Assembly: GCF_031877795.1 (NCBI RefSeq)
Contig: NC_133931.1
Coordinates: 70,903,429-70,967,428 of the forward strand
DNA: 64,000 nt
From: Strix aluco
Taxonomy: Eukaryota; Chordata; Aves; Strigiformes; Strigidae
Direction: 5' to 3'
The position numbers and the translations under genes are program-made. Positions 1 to 15,100 of the stretch are shown here, piece after piece (position 1 is the first letter of the stretch; each line of letters starts with the position of its first letter). The notes beneath the pieces were generated by a model. That model saw only the letters and a list, made by a program, of their open reading frames with translations. It was not told the origin of the DNA and made no database searches.

Positions 1-158
1 TAGGATTCCAGGCTGTATAGCTCGGCGGCTTCTGTATCTGAAGAGTAACAAAGGCCACGAAGACAATCAGCAGGAGCAGAGGGCTAATAAACCTCCATGT
101 GATCTGCCAGTAGAGATTGGGTTTTCGTCCAGTCATGCATTTCACATCTTTACTGAAC
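1..158 (-). CDS. SLC6A18: SLC6A18 exon 11 (TM11), cut by window edge
   Basis: 158 of an expected 163 nt, judging by SLC6A19 exon 11. It encodes [22 protein letters not shown]11 ([19 protein letters not shown]), and ends SYTAWNP at the edge. The acceptor is TTAAAAG|GT, with a purine-rich last stretch but a pyrimidine-rich CCTCCTCTT just before it. Confidence 0.93.
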
Positions 159-3100
159 CTTTTAAGAGGAGGCATGTTTATGATAATGTCAAATCTAAGT
201 AGTAACAGTTTCACTTTTTCATATTTTTCTATAAGTTTTAAACACATGGTACAGCTCTCTATATCTTTTCTATTCCGAATCCTTCTTTAATAACTTACTA
301 TAGACTTAAGTAAATAATAATATCAATAAACTAGGTGTTTATTGATCCCTACCAGGGATGAATGATGAGTTTACATTGTCAGCTTACTGCAACTCAGTTT
401 AGAGCAACTAATCTAAGGTTTCTAAGCACAAATAAGTGATGAAAATATTACAGCAGTTCTGTAGAACTATTCAAACATTTTAAAAAAGACAAAATTGCCA
501 AGGGAACAAATATAGCTTGTTAGGAAGAAATCTGAATTAACCACCACCAAACGAATCAGATCAAATTGTTGCAGCCTATGCAGTCACTAGTGGCAGTCAT
601 TCGGACACAGAGCTGATCTTTTACAGGTACATCATACAGTTTTGTACGTTGAATGAACAGTAGATATATGGTTCTGGGTTTGATAGTTACATGATAATCT
701 CTGTCTATCAAGTTGGAAAGAGTTTTGTAATCTGGAATAGGAATTGCAATTTTTGTGTGTGTGTTTTCAAACACCAGCTTTGTCTTCAATTCAGTTAATC
801 TAACTGAAGATACTAGAAATTCTCTTGAGAACTAGGAAAAAGTGATTTGACTGTGCTCATATCCCATAGTAATGAAGAGGAAAAAGTATATGTATACTAG
901 CACAACAGAGAAGATGCAGGTGCTATGGAATCCAGAGTCTGTTGTAGTGTGTGAAACCAGATTTTATTGCTACTTCTGCATCATGACAGATTGAGGCTAA
1001 CTGTATGGGCAGCAAGAGGGATGTGTGAAATTGTTTATGATGATGATCTTAACAGTGAATCTAAAAAATCTAATGCAGGGACTTTAGCTGTAATTCAGGA
1101 AGATTTTTTTTTTCTTCAGTTTCTTATTTTTAAAATCATAGCCTATGGTAAGATTTAAGTTGAGATGCTACTGATACACCTTGATATGCAACAGCACTGG
1201 CCAAACATGAGTTTATTACCTATACAGTATACAAACTGATCCACAAAAAATCAGGACCTTCATGATCCCAGTGCCAGAGTAAGAATTAGAAAGGTGAAGT
1301 CCCAACATGTAACTAAGTAAGTTATATAGGGGAAGAGATTAATCTTTATTGAGAATTGAGGAAATTTCTGGACTGGAAGGGCCCTGAATAGAGAGGGAAG
1401 TTTTACTCAAAATGAGGTAAGGATTCTGACATTTACAATTACAAAGGATGTAGGAAAGCTTTTAAACTAAAGAGTGAATTTAATTGATGTCTGTGACTAC
1501 AGAGATTCTCAGCACATAGGTTGAGCCTTTTAACATGGGGGAGTTACTGCTTGTTGCTTACTGTGAAGTTTGAGGGGAAAAAATGATAAACAAAAAATAG
1601 AAGAGTATACCAAAAAAAAGGGCAGTAACAGGAGGCTATTTGAAAGATGGTGTAACTCCTCCTGGGCAAAGAACTGCAACGGCTGTTGACTTTCTAGCTC
1701 TAAACCTAGGATCCCCCCTTCCATAAGTGCTATGCAGAGATTGTCCTTCCTGTTTTACAAATATAGGAGACTTGAAGAAAAGAATGATTATCTACATTCA
1801 CAGAACTGGTAAATGCTACAGAAATATGTTAATATTGTATACCTGTATGTAACATACATGGATTGAGAGGAAAATGCATTTGTCTCTTACGAGAAAAATA
1901 TTCCACCTGTTTCCAACGTACCTTTTAATTTTATAGACATATGCAACCCCAATCACTTCAAAGAAAGCGATGACTAGAAGAGGCAACGAGCCTGCATAGC
2001 TGTCAAATATGTCAATCCAGTAACTCCCCGAACCCAGCGTAAAACACAGAGCAATGAGGAAGCAAATTAGACATATTATACCTGAAGAAAAAGACATATC
2101 TTTGTTATTGGCGTACTGAACTGAACTTGGTAAGTATATTTTTGTTCTAAGTTATTTTTGCTCTTGTTCCAGTGATTTTTATTCTCTCTCCCTCTATGGA
2201 GCTACAACAAACTGTTTTTGTCTCAGGGGAGCTAATACCATTTCTCAAACTCAGTTTTCCCCTGTGTGTTGGCCAAGAGGCACCACTCTATTATTACAGG
2301 AGGAATGCAGTCGTGTGACTCAGTGCATCCTTCAGTTGTTAGTACTTCCAGCAGACAGCCTGGGCTGTGCTATGCTGTTGCCCTATGTTCATTTTTGACT
2401 GATGTAGTGAGTTTCAAGTGCCCTCACTTCCATGCAGTCACAGACTCAAAGCACAGGCAGCTGGCATTGGAGAAGTGTAAGGGCTCCCTGGATTTCTGTC
2501 CCCCATTTCCTCAAAGGGCCCAGAGCTACAAATGTGTATGTTCCTTGTGTCCTGGCGTGTATGGTTTAGGTTTCACCACACTTTTGTACAGTCAGTTCCC
2601 CTTTTAGCCAAGATACAGATTTGGGGTAATTGAGAGAAAAAGTGGGAAGGAGGGAAAGTGTTGCTGGATGCAGAGATGGGCTGCAAATCAATTTGTATGT
2701 CCTTGTGCTGTGTTGCTAATTGCTTCTGACTCTGAGATGGCCTTTGGTTCAATACTGTGTAAAATTGGCTCCAGACATTTTTTTTTCTTTTAAAAAAAAG
2801 AGCTCACAATTGGAAAATCAATTTCAAAATAATATGGTTACCTCATCAAGTTGTAAATAAATTTGTTTCTACATAAAAAGTTGTAAAATGAGAAGGATAT
2901 AACTTAGATGCCACAGGAAGACTCTAAAAAAGGCATGAGAGCAATATTGCCCATAAGAATTTAAAAGGGCACGTTGCAGAAGTGTTAATCTATTACTTCA
3001 AACTGCCAGAAATTTTTCTAGACCAGTTTCACAGTAGGATCTCTCAGACTCTCACTGAGTCTGGTTCTTGAGGAGGAGGCTGGGTTCAGTAACTGTCTCT

Positions 3101-6100
3101 GTTTGAAAAAAATCCAGTTTTGGTGCAAGAACAGGATCTCACGCACTCATTCCTCAGTTTCCAAGTGCTAATTTTCTACTCTGGCATGTTCACAGTAAGT
3201 GTGAAATAATCTGTAGCAACACAAACCTGAATGAAACAGGGGTGAATGACCTGTCTTACAGCTGTGAGAATGTGGTTAAGTTCGTGCGCAAGTGGTTATG
3301 GCAAATCAGCTGATGTCACTGGTTGCTTTAAAGCGACTTGTTTAGCTGCCAAAGGCTTAAGTGAAGACAAGGCTCTTCCTAATGTCTACAACAGCTCAGA
3401 CTGAACTTGACTCCAGGAAAAGCAATTTATCAAGCTTTTTCAGACTGAAGCAGCTCTTGCAAGCTAAGAAAAAAACTGGCAAGGGCAATATAATGCTGTC
3501 ATCTGACAGCTTCTGCCAAAACTGCTACCTCATCTATGTGCTTATCTTCTGCAAACACAATCCACTGCCCTTACTAACCCTATGAGATAGCTAAGTTAAT
3601 ATTACAAGTTCTTAATCCCTCTATGATATTTGTTAAGCGGTTGGTAGTTTGCGCATCTATAAAGAAGCCACCTTCTGTGAACAAAGCAAAGCAAATACCT
3701 TACCAGATAATAGCTCTTTGGGTATTGATTTAGATATACTTTGAAGCTCTAGAAGAGGAGTGAAGACTCCCTCGATGTTCCCAAACATAGAAGAAAGGCC
3801 CAAGCTGAACAACATTATGAAGAACAGAATGGCCCAGGCCTGGGATCCTGGCATGAGAATGATGGCTTGGGTGAAAGTGATGAAGGCCAAGCCAGTTCCT
3901 GATACACTCTGCAGAATTCACAAACAGATAAAAATACACATTATAATGGTGTAAATGTAGTTTCTCATGCATCTAGAATTATAACCCACTTCTGTCCTTC
4001 CTTGGAGTCAAGGCTGCTGGTCAACTTGTGGGGCTCTGTGGCAGCCAGCAATTGAGAAAATGGTTAATAGGGAGTGTTTGTGGGAATTTTAATATTAAAT
4101 GGTCTATCAGAGATGTGTAGACAATCATAGACCAGAATTTTATCTTGCACAGAGGGATGGGTCCGGAGTAAAGCAGATCTGAGAGTTGTAATTGAAATAG
4201 CAATTGGTTTGCCAATACCATCTTAAATACATTTTTTAAAAAAATCTATGATATAATAGCTGCTGGAAAGAAAAAGATGTAAGTAAGGATATGAGTGGCA
4301 CTCTAGCTGCAAGAGATTTGGTGAATTGTTGATCACAAAAAAATCCAAAATTGCTGGGGCAGAAAAGGCTAAAAAGCCCAATTTCAGCCAAATTTCTTTG
4401 AATTCAGTCTCCCAAGGACAAGGGTATTTAAATCTAAGCACTGAAAAATGCTAATGTTGCTCTAATTTGGAAGTAAAATATGTCAAACAAACCATAAATC
4501 AGAAATAGGTGCCATCAGAGGAAGCCAGGCAAAACAGAAACTGACTCATGTCAGGGCTGGAATGTTGTCCTTGGACTTTTACATCATGTGACTAAAATAG
4601 CCTATTTCACCATCATTGTGTGTTAAGGCTATTGTGGATTAGCACATTCTGTCTCTAGCAAATGTGTCTACCCTTTTTCCCTAAGATTTTATTTTATTTT
4701 TTTCTTAAGCTCCTTTCTTTCTTATTCTCTCCTCCAACCATGGCCCTATTCTTTTCTCATGAGGTGGTAAGGACTTGTAACAAGGGAGTACAAATGGGTG
4801 AGTAGTAAATGAGAGTTACCGGACTGGGTGGGTTCACTGGAGCAAGTGGAATGAGGTTGGAGAAGTAAACACAGAAGATACATCTGTGTTTAGTGATAGG
4901 GGAAATGTTTTAGGAGGGTTGGAAAAGAAGGAAAGATAGAGGATCATAATGTATTTTGCTTGGGGAGGAGGGAGGTTAGGGGAAAAAAAAATTAAAATAT
5001 TGGTGAGATCCTGTACAGCGAGGAGGAAATTTAAAAGGGAGAGGACAAGAAGGAATAGAAAGATGTGGAAAGGAAGATAAAAGAGAAAACGGTGATAAGA
5101 TACCTTCCTGATGGTCATATATGTGATTGAAGGCAAACAGTGAACATTTTAATAGATTTTTGATTCTTTTCTCAATATGGATTTAAGAAACTCCCATTCA
5201 GCATCCTTTTTCTATAATCTTTCAGCTAGATGTGTTTTCTCTGTTGTGCTTATTCCTGTAAACCAAAGTAGGACTGAATCTAGTGTCCATGGTAGGCTCC
5301 AGGTAGGCGCACTTTTGAAGATTAGTTTTGTGATAATAATGTGTAATTTTGCATGCTGCACCAGGCAGCTTTGAGTTCAGACTGTCCTACAGCAGTGTTG
5401 TTATTTCAAATTTTGAAAAAAAATTGTTTTATTTCATGATTAAGTATGATATATTCATCACAAGTAGAGTAACGTACAAGTACTTGTAAGAAAAAGGAAG
5501 ATACCAGTCCGTCTACTTATTTTGTTTAAGGGTTACTTTGCTGAAAGCAATTATGGTACCTGATCAAGAAATTCTTGAAAGTCACAGCTTTTCAGTTTGA
5601 GTCCAGCAATTTTTTCTGGATATGATGAATTTAGGAAATTAATCCAGGCCGTATAGTTCTGTCGCATGATGCTTTCTTCTGGAAGATCAAATTCATTGAT
5701 GATATTGATAATATTCCTGCCAGAGAAGCCAAAATATCTTTAGTTTAAATGTTTGCAGATGATGTGGTTGGAAATGCAGATGCAGTCTCTAAAACATTTC
5801 TATTTTTATTTTATCAGCTCTCCAGACCATTTCCACCACTTGTGTTTAACAATTTAGTGAATCTGGTGGAATAGGAAAAGGTGTTGATTTTTTAACTTCT
5901 CATGCTAGTCTGAGATTGAGATGTGATCCTTGATGCACCTCTTGCAGTGGATTGTTTTATAATTAGACTTGCTTCTTACAAATGTTACTCCTGATCATTC
6001 TTGCCTCAGTGCTGTAATATTATAATACTTTTTATTTTTGTATTAGACTTCTTCATACAGATGCTTTTTCTTTTTAGTGAAAATAAATTCACCAAATGCA

Positions 6101-9100
6101 TGTTTTTCAAGTAACGCGTTATCTATTTAGGCGTTGACACCACAATATAACACTGGAAATACAAGTTTCTCACCTGTCCAAGCAGTCCCAGTAGCCTGTG
6201 GTTGCTTTAAACCCCAAAACAGAGAAGACTGGGATGGAAGCGTAGAGGGATGTCATGCTGTTCACAACTGCTACTGTCACAGCATCCTTTTCACAGTCAT
6301 TTCTAGAAATAACATTCAAACAAGTGAAGTGACTGAAAAAAGGCAGTATTTCATTTGTGATTCTCTCAGGTGTTTCTGCAAACATTTTATTTTTTTAGAC
6401 TTTTTTTTCCCCTTCCTGTTAGAAAATCTATCTGGCTTTTCAGAAAGACAGAAGCTGTTAAGATCCTTTAGAAAAATGAGAATCCTTTGTAAATATCCTA
6501 AGGAAAGAGTTTTGAAAATTTTAGAAAATTGCACAAAATACAGCAAGAATTTAGTCAATTTATAAAGGTTGTAGTTCCACTTACTTTGGTGGATTGTAGC
6601 TCGAGAAAGCAATAAGCCCTCCAAAAGCCAAAGAGAGAGAGAAGAAAATCTGGGTAGCTGCATCAAGCCATACGCGGGGATTTTTCAAAGTGTTCAGCTG
6701 AAATAATTGGAATAAATGCATGTATTAGGCTTAAATTAAAATTTATTTTTCTCTCCCAGTTCTCATAACTCATCGCTTATATCGCTTCTGAAATTGTGAG
6801 TTGTGTTGTCATCTAAATACACTGAAAATGCAAATTAGTGCAAAACAAGTAAACCAGTAAAGCAGGCATTTCTGAATACATAATTTGGTCTATTTAAATG
6901 TATGTAGTAATTATAGAATCTGTTTCGTTGTATACCTCTTCTGTCTGATGATAAAAAAGTGTTTCTAAATGATAGGCGTTAGGCACACAATAGGGACAGT
7001 ACATTACATTTTTCCTCAATTTATTTCTTTTTGTTAATCCACATATTGGGTAACACAGTTTAAGGATGTTATCTTCCTAAAACTGTATAAATAAATGCTA
7101 AACCTTCATTGATTTAAGACACAAAGTGATTCCATAGCTTTCCAACTTTGCTTAAAAAAAAACCCAACAAAACAAAAACTAAAAGCCCAAGCAGACAAGA
7201 AGAGGATATTAATTAAAAAGAGCATCTTAGATTCAAAGTACTGTAAAAACAGCAATAAAAGATAGAAGGGCAACATAGGAAAAATAAGGAAAAAGGAGAA
7301 GTTGGCAGAGTGAAATCTGAGTTTTGATGTAAGGGTGACTTGTTAGAGGAATTAAAAAGTCAGTGATTGTTAGATTACAGAGAATAATATGCAATTTTAA
7401 ATAACTGCACTAAGAAGGAATCTTATCATTAAAATCAGTCTAAAAGAAAAAGATAAAATATAAGTAATGTGCAAAATGTAAATGCACTTAATAAATATTT
7501 GTTTCTTGTAGAAACTAAGTGGTGGTGTGTTATATTCATACCCTACCAGTCGTATTACTTTTTGATCTGTTATCAAGTAAGGGGAATAGAAACCAGTATT
7601 AGTTAAGAATGAGTGTTTTAAAAACCAGCTGGCCCAAATGTAATACCAGGGCTGTAGAGTATTTCACTTTGTTTTACATCAGTCTGAGTCAAATCTGCGG
7701 CCTGGTCATGCACAGCGAATTGTGTGTTTTCTGTGTTGTGTCTATGTGCGTGTGCTATTGATCCTAGTACATGATTAGGAACGTTTGTAGGAATGATCCT
7801 GCTAGGAGCATTTGTAGGAAGGACAAGAACAAGTGTAAGGTCTTGCACCTGGGAAAACAATCCAGGAGTGCAGCACAGGCTGGGATCTACCTGGCTGGAG
7901 AGCAGCTCTTGGAAAGGGACCTGGGGAACCTGGTGGACAACAAGCTCAATATGAGTGAACATTGTGCTGCTGCGGCAAAGAAAGCCAAAAGGATGTTGGT
8001 TTGCATCAACAAGATGTTCACCAGCAGAGATGAAGAAGTCATTATTCCGCTCTACTCAGCCCTTGTCAGGCCGGAATACTGGAATACTGTGTTCAGTTTT
8101 GGTCCCCGCTATACAAATAAGATGTGAACAGGCTGGAGAGGGTGCAGAGAGGGGCCCCAGAGATACAAAGATGATCAAGGGATGGGGAAGCCTGCTATGT
8201 GAGAAAAGGCTGAGAGGACTGGGTTTGTTCAGCCTTGAGAAGAGAAGGCTTAGGGGAGACCTTATCACTATGTTCCCATATTTAAAGGGTGGCTACAAAG
8301 AAGATGGAGACTCCCTTTTTACAAGGAGTCACGTGGAAAGGACGAGGGGTAATGGGTACAAGTTACTCCTGAGGAGATTCTGACTGGACACAAGAGGAAA
8401 ATTTTTCATGATGAGAACAAACCAGCCATTGGAATAATCTCCCCAGGGAAGTGGTGGATTCCACAACATCGGACACTTTTAAGATTCAGCTGGACAGGGT
8501 GCTGGGCCATCTTGCCTAGACCATTCTTTTGCCAGAAAGGTTGGACCAGATGATCCTTGAGGTCCTTTCCTGAAGGAGATTCTATGATTCCATGGTTCTA
8601 TGAGTGAGAGGCAAGTATGCTAGAAGATCCTTAATAGCATTTTGGATTTCTCTGAAGCTGGCCTGAGCTTGAAGAGTGAAAATAATGGGTTCATCTCAGT
8701 GTGGATGGATGCAGTGAATGCCATTACTGCAGATGATTTCTCCACAAGTACGCCAGTGCCCTGACCACAGCAGAGCTGGTATAACTTTTGTACTACAGAC
8801 CAGAGCAAGCAGGTGCGTGTAACCATTACTGGCTGAAATGCTTTTGCTTAGACAAACCTTTCTAGAGGTTTATTTTGAAAGATCATATCCAAACCTCCAG
8901 TGCCAGAGTGGTCACTGGTAGGACCTTGTGCAGGTGCGGAACTAGATTGCTATTGCAGTACTGAAATTCAGCATTTGCATTCAACATGGCCTTCACAGTT
9001 TGATTAAGTGCTGCCAAGTCAATTGTCAGTGCTGATAGATGTACTGTTACAAGTCTGGCTTTCTGACTGGAGACTTTGGCAAATGAGTCTGGAGATAGTT

Positions 9101-12100
9101 TAGTTTGGTGCTAGATCCAATGCATTTATTGACTCTAAAACATACTAATCAACCCCCAGACTTGAAGAAATAGTGGACTGGCAAGCGTGCCATGGTAATG
9201 TCATTATCTGGTCTTAAGCAAATTATGAATCTAAATGTTATTTTATATTTTCATTAATATGGTATATGGATTTCATAAGTGTATCTTCAGAAGAAAAAAT
9301 GTGCTGAACCTAGAAACATGTAGATGAAGGTATACAACCAGAGTGTTAACGAACGAACATGGGAGTGAGGAAGGGAAGCATAATTGCCCCTCTGGTCAGT
9401 GAGATGTTTGGATGCTTGAACATGTGAAACACAGAGAGAAACTTTCTTAAAACAGAATTAAAAAGTACTGGGATCCCTGTGATATGTAATTTTGGTGTAA
9501 AAACAGCTATTGCTTTTGTCATAAGCAAGTGACCACCAAATAATACTTCACTTAAAGACAGCAGTTCATTAAGGTAATGCTTTTGTTCTCCTTAATAATA
9601 CCAGAAACAATATGGACAGACCAGGTACCTTGAAAAGATTTTTAAGTGTCCATTCACAGTAATATATCAGATGTAAAACTAAACTGCAAAGTAGAGTTAA
9701 AAATTACAAATTGCCTCTGTGATAGAGGATCTGGTGTCTGTGCTGCCTTTTTCTTGACTATTCTCACTGCTCGTTAAAAAGCTGCAGAGCTCTGGGCACA
9801 GCCATCAGTTGCCCAACCAAGTCCCTGGAATTGTTCATTGCCAGAGAACCCCCAAATATTTACAGTCTCTGAAGCTCTTGCAGATGTGAAGGAGACTGAA
9901 GAAGGAGGCATTTGTGCTCCTGAGCTAACACAGATGTCCGCAGAAGCTGAACCGTGTAGAGACCATTGCTGATGCTTGACAGGATCCCTTTTCTGCTGCC
10001 TCTGATTATTTTTTTTCTCCGAGAACCTTTCCAGAAGTCTCTGTTCCAGCTTCTGTGTTGCTTCATCTTTGTACAACTTCTGCTTTCCCCTCAAGTGCCT
10101 GTGAGCATAACTTCAGTATCTTTTTTGTTTTCTTGGCAGCTTCACTTTCCAGGTAGCCAAGGATTTAGAGAGGGTGAGTAAATCATCAGACTTCTCCATG
10201 TCTGAAAGTCAATGAAAAGACGTATTCATTACTTGTTCTAGAATTTAAGGTGTGAAAGTGTGTCAGATGGCAAAAAGCCAATGATGTATTTCTGCATGAA
10301 AATAAAACCACAGCCTTGCATGTTTAAAATCCACACGCATGCAGTTATTATTTGTGATATTTATTAATGAGAACTAAAATACGAACTTGGAAAGTGAATA
10401 AACTTAAACAATGGTGGTTTGGGAAAAAAAAATTAAATTCAGTTAGATGATTATGGTGTTGAAACTTGGTAAGATGTGACTTTTAGCACTAGGTATTACA
10501 TTCTTTCACAGATTTTCAAATACAACAGTGAGGTGTAAGTTACCAGAGAGTGGATGTGGCAGCTATTACAGAGAAACTACAATTTCTGCTGCACTACAAA
10601 GTTGGAAAAAAGCTGAAAAAGATTGCCTCCAATGAGTAGAGAATGTCAAGAAGGTTGATTTTTAAAATTTATTATTATTTTTTCTTTTAAAGCAAGCTGA
10701 AACAGACAGTAGGTGAGCTAACTCTTACTTTATTTTGCCTAAACTTTACAAGCTTCCTGCAAAAAGACAGGAAATAAGAAGAAAACAGAACACACTTAAG
10801 AAATATACTTTGCAGTTTTGTCAGCTTATGTGGTCTGGGTGGGCCAGGTAAATCTTTGCCAAAAAAAACCCCACAAACCGATAGCCCCCCTGTACAACTC
10901 ACTTTGGGACATCCCATGTGGAGAAGTGTAACAAGAAAAATGCATGTATTTACTGACAGCAGTGATGGGAATAGTTCCTCAACAAACAGGCTAACAGAAA
11001 AGGCAATACTGGTACTGCAGTTGTGGGCTAAGGGGAAGAAGAGAGAAAGGAAATGTTGCAGTTGTATGCTTACTGTCTTTTTGAAGTCCTTCAAGTGCCA
11101 AAATTCTCCACAGCAGTTGGCATATAAGTTTAATAAAGCCATCTTTCTGTCTTACACTATAACTTCCCATGCAATAGCAACACCCATAGCAGATATCACT
11201 TACCAGGCTGTTGCATCAGCTCTTCCATGTTTGTAGATAAGAACATACAATTTCATCACCAAAACCATCTTCAGATGACTCTTCAAGGATGTCCTGAGGA
11301 TCTGTTTCCTCAAACCGACTGATCATTAACTGCAGGTTGATTGCAGCCGGATTTTCATTGTGACTTCTGGCGCCAGTCTGCAAACCATCCAGCTCTTCTT
11401 TTATGATGATCTGGTCCCCCTCAGCACTGTGATACCTCCAGGCTTTGTGAATACACACAAATCTAGTTTTTGTACTAAGTTCACTGTGAAATGATTGTAA
11501 GTCCTGAAGATGGCTGAGCTCTTCCGGAGAAATCTGACAGCAGGGCTGAGACCAAATGACAACAGACCAAGCCCTGTTCTGGTTGTGTTGTCTAATCTGC
11601 TTTCTTCCTTAAGACATTGCATCAAGCATTTATTGTCCTGTCTGAGCCCTACAAAATTGCAAGTGCACGTCCTGGTCTCCTGTAAAGACCCAGGTTGTCC
11701 TTTGTGAGCTCTGACAGCATTCAGCTGCATGCCTGTGCCACTGGGCTTGCAGGGCGAGGGATAAAAGAGGTGTCTTATCTGAGCTTTCTCTTGCTCTTGT
11801 TCCTTTCTAGGCTGGCATGTAATATCTCTGGGCTTCTTGGATTGTGTTTTCTTTAATAACTGTGTTCCTGGTGTAGGATGGGAAAGGGAAGTACCCAGTG
11901 TTCCTGTGGTGGGAAGCCCTGCTGTGGCTGCAGAAGCAGAGGATGCTCCAAGACCATCTGTCAGTGGCTTCTGCTCTACACTCTCCTCTACACTCACCAC
12001 TTTATGGAGCTTTTTAGCACAAAGACAGAGCTGTCAGGAGCCTATGGTTGATAGCAACCACTTGGTGGGACAATTTGACTTTGCATTTGAGAAGGCCACT

Positions 12101-15100
12101 AAGAACAGTGTAAAGGGGTCCTTCTGAAATGGCCAGCATATAGAGGGATCTGGGACTCCTGTCCCTTTGAGAATATGAGAAAAAATGGGAGAGGGATATT
12201 CTCCAGAAGGTCTGTCTTTTAGGGACAGCTACGGGGAGGGGGGAAACTTCAGCTATGGAGAAACAGGAGTAGGAGAAAATTGCTTTCAACCTTAAAAAAA
12301 CCCACTTTGCAGTGTAAATCTTCAGTCATTTTCCATGTGAATTCTTAAAAGATTAAAGTTGTGTAAATTCTGTAGCATTGACAGGGAAATCCCATCCTTA
12401 TCAGAACAGAAAGATAATTCTGTTCGTGAAGTGCATTAGCTTCACTTACACATTCAAGACCAAGGCACCCATAACATACTCAATTTTCCAGAATTTTCAG
12501 ATATACTTATTACTGAACTGTTAAATACTTTGCTGCTTCTTGTCTTGCTAAAGTATATGAAAATACTAAATCACTTCATCTCATAAAAAAGAGCTTAGCT
12601 GAGCTCTTGGATAGAGAGCTTGCTCAGGAGCTGCTGGAAAATTAATATATAATCTGAGGTATGAGGGGGAGAAAAAGGAAAAATAATATTTCTGACTATA
12701 GCAGCAATACTTACATTTGGGGTGAAGAGGTAAGCCAGACCATCAGTGGCTCCTGGTAGAGTGAGTCCATGAATAAGGAATACAGTTAGGACAAGGTAAG
12801 GAAATATTGCTGTTACATAAATTGCCTAAAGTAAGAAGACAGACAGACAGTTACTGACAATAACATTGATAAATCCTATTTGTTATTGCAACACACAATC
12901 CTAATAATATTAGATAAGACAGCTGCAGGTGAACATTGCCATCTTTAAAAGAATCAGAATGCACTTTTGCAGAACATATTTGTAAAAAAAGTGGCTTTTA
13001 AAACTGTGCGAGGAGAGACTGCTAGGGCAGAAGCATTTGCAATGGAAAAGGAGAGAAGTGTCATCCTGAGGCACCTGTAGCACTGTTAGCGCTTCACTGG
13101 ACAAGGAGCACACTGGCGTGGTGCTGGTGTGGTAAATGGGGAAGGCTTTCCTTGGTGGTGGAACTCAGTATCTGGAGAGCAAGATCCAAAGTGTGGGATA
13201 ATGCACTTCTCTACCTTTTCCGTACCTTTCCTGTGGTTTCAATTCCTCGGATGGTGCAGAGATAGACAATTGCCCAGCAAGTTGCTAAGCACAGAATGAG
13301 CCACCACTGTAACGTGCCACTCTCAGTGACATCGGGTGTTATGTTCAAAGTTTTCCTGTACCAAAAATAATTTACTGCAGTACTTTCGTAGCATTCTTCG
13401 TTGAGCCCTGGAAAAAAATGTGGCAAGTGTAAGAATAAATTTTAAAATTGGTAATATTTTTCCCACTCACTGTATTGTTAGGAAGCAATACTTTATACTA
13501 ATGGAGAGGGGCAGGATGGTCCCTTGTGGGCTGCGAGATCCAATACAGAGAGGGACTGAGCTGGCCTTTCTGCACTGTCTGTAATGTGCAGCAAGACAAA
13601 CTCTTGTCGCGGCAGGCTGATACTGCAAGACTTAGATGACACCTTCACCAGAACATCACCAGCATTTCTGCAAGAGATAGCTTTCTAAGTAGAAAAGGCA
13701 TCATACTCAGTGCAAGATAAAATCTAAACTGTAATTTTAGTGGAGACTATGAAATTTTTTAGCTGTATGTCTACAGGTTGGTGGAGCCATAACAAGATTC
13801 AGGCACCTGAGGATAGATCTAAGCCTGGGATCCCCTGGCTATGTTGTTCCCTGTAGTGGGGCAAAACCCAGGCATCAGCCTCTTCAGTTCACGTTCACCT
13901 TTCCAGGACTTCTGTGAGCAGGAACCTCAGGCACCTGCGCCTGGGGGAGGGGGCACTCTCCAGCCAGGCTCTGTGCTGGACAAGAGGGAACCGGGAACAC
14001 GAGGTACGCCACGACCTGTGCTCACCCTTCTGCCTACGCACAACCTAAATGCCTGAAGGGGAGATTGACAGAGGATCTTCAGAAAACCCACTGACCTGCT
14101 GTCTTTAGCTGGGAACCCGAATTCCCTGGGTGCTGCAGCTTCTGCATTTGCTCCTAGCCAGAATCAGGTGTGTCCTGAGAAATCAAGGCAGCCCTGTGCA
14201 TTTCCAGGACCTGGGGTTATGCAACGTGGAGTCAACAGAGGCAGCACTGATAGCAATGCCTGTAACCAAGGGGTCCATCACACACCGAGGCTGGGAGAGC
14301 TTTCTCCTTTCCCTGCCTAGTAAAACCTGAATGTATCTCTTCCTCTGTCTGGAAGAGCACGCTCATTTTCTTGCGGTGGCTCCTGCTGAAGCTGCTGCTT
14401 TGCATACAATCCCGCTCAAGTTTAGCACAACTTTTTTCCCCCTCCTTCCTGTTTTCAGGTCCCATTAGCTTTGGCTGTTGGCTCTTGCTGGGATTACCTA
14501 ATGCACTGAGCAGAGTAGCTCACACAGGGCAGTTTGCCACTCTCCTGCCATGAGCGGCTGATAGCCCAGGCTGGAGTAAGGACAGCTCATTCCGCTTGCA
14601 TGGAAGGGTAAGTCAATCATCTTGTCATGACTCTACAAAGGGAACAAGCATGTCTGTGGGCAGGAGAATGATAAAACTGCATTTCAGCAACATCCAGATG
14701 CTGCATTTACTGGTAGTAAGTTTGAGGTGGCTGAATAAAGTAAGTGGCTACAGGAAACCTCCTTTGTTCTCCTGTTTAAACTCTATAGCTGGGCATGATG
14801 ATATATTTTAGGAAGATAATCCTGAGAGTATAAGAAACAACTCCTCTCTCCATTTTTAATTTTTTCCTGTTGTATGAAATGCCAGCCTGTTCAATCAAGC
14901 TCTCAAATGGGCCCATTTCTTCATTTTCTTGTGACCTTTCACTCATTTCTGAAACAGCCACCATTCACAGTAAAACTCTGAAAACAAATGAATCAACAAC
15001 GTGGCAATTAAGCCACTTAGCAGAGCTTAGGGATCCACCAAGTTCCTTGCCCTGTGACTGAACTGGGGAAGCACGCTGTGGTGCTCTTGGGTGGCCAGCT

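Noticed and set aside
6134..6666. 143-codon plus-strand and 116-codon minus-strand open frames
   Set aside because: They are shadows of SLC6A18 exons 6 and 7 and the short intron between them; the genuine frames follow the splice sites and family alignment.
7618..8383. Open frames of 114-142 codons around 7.6-8.4 kb
   Set aside because: They are CR1 ORF2 fragments in the plus strand and their antisense shadow.
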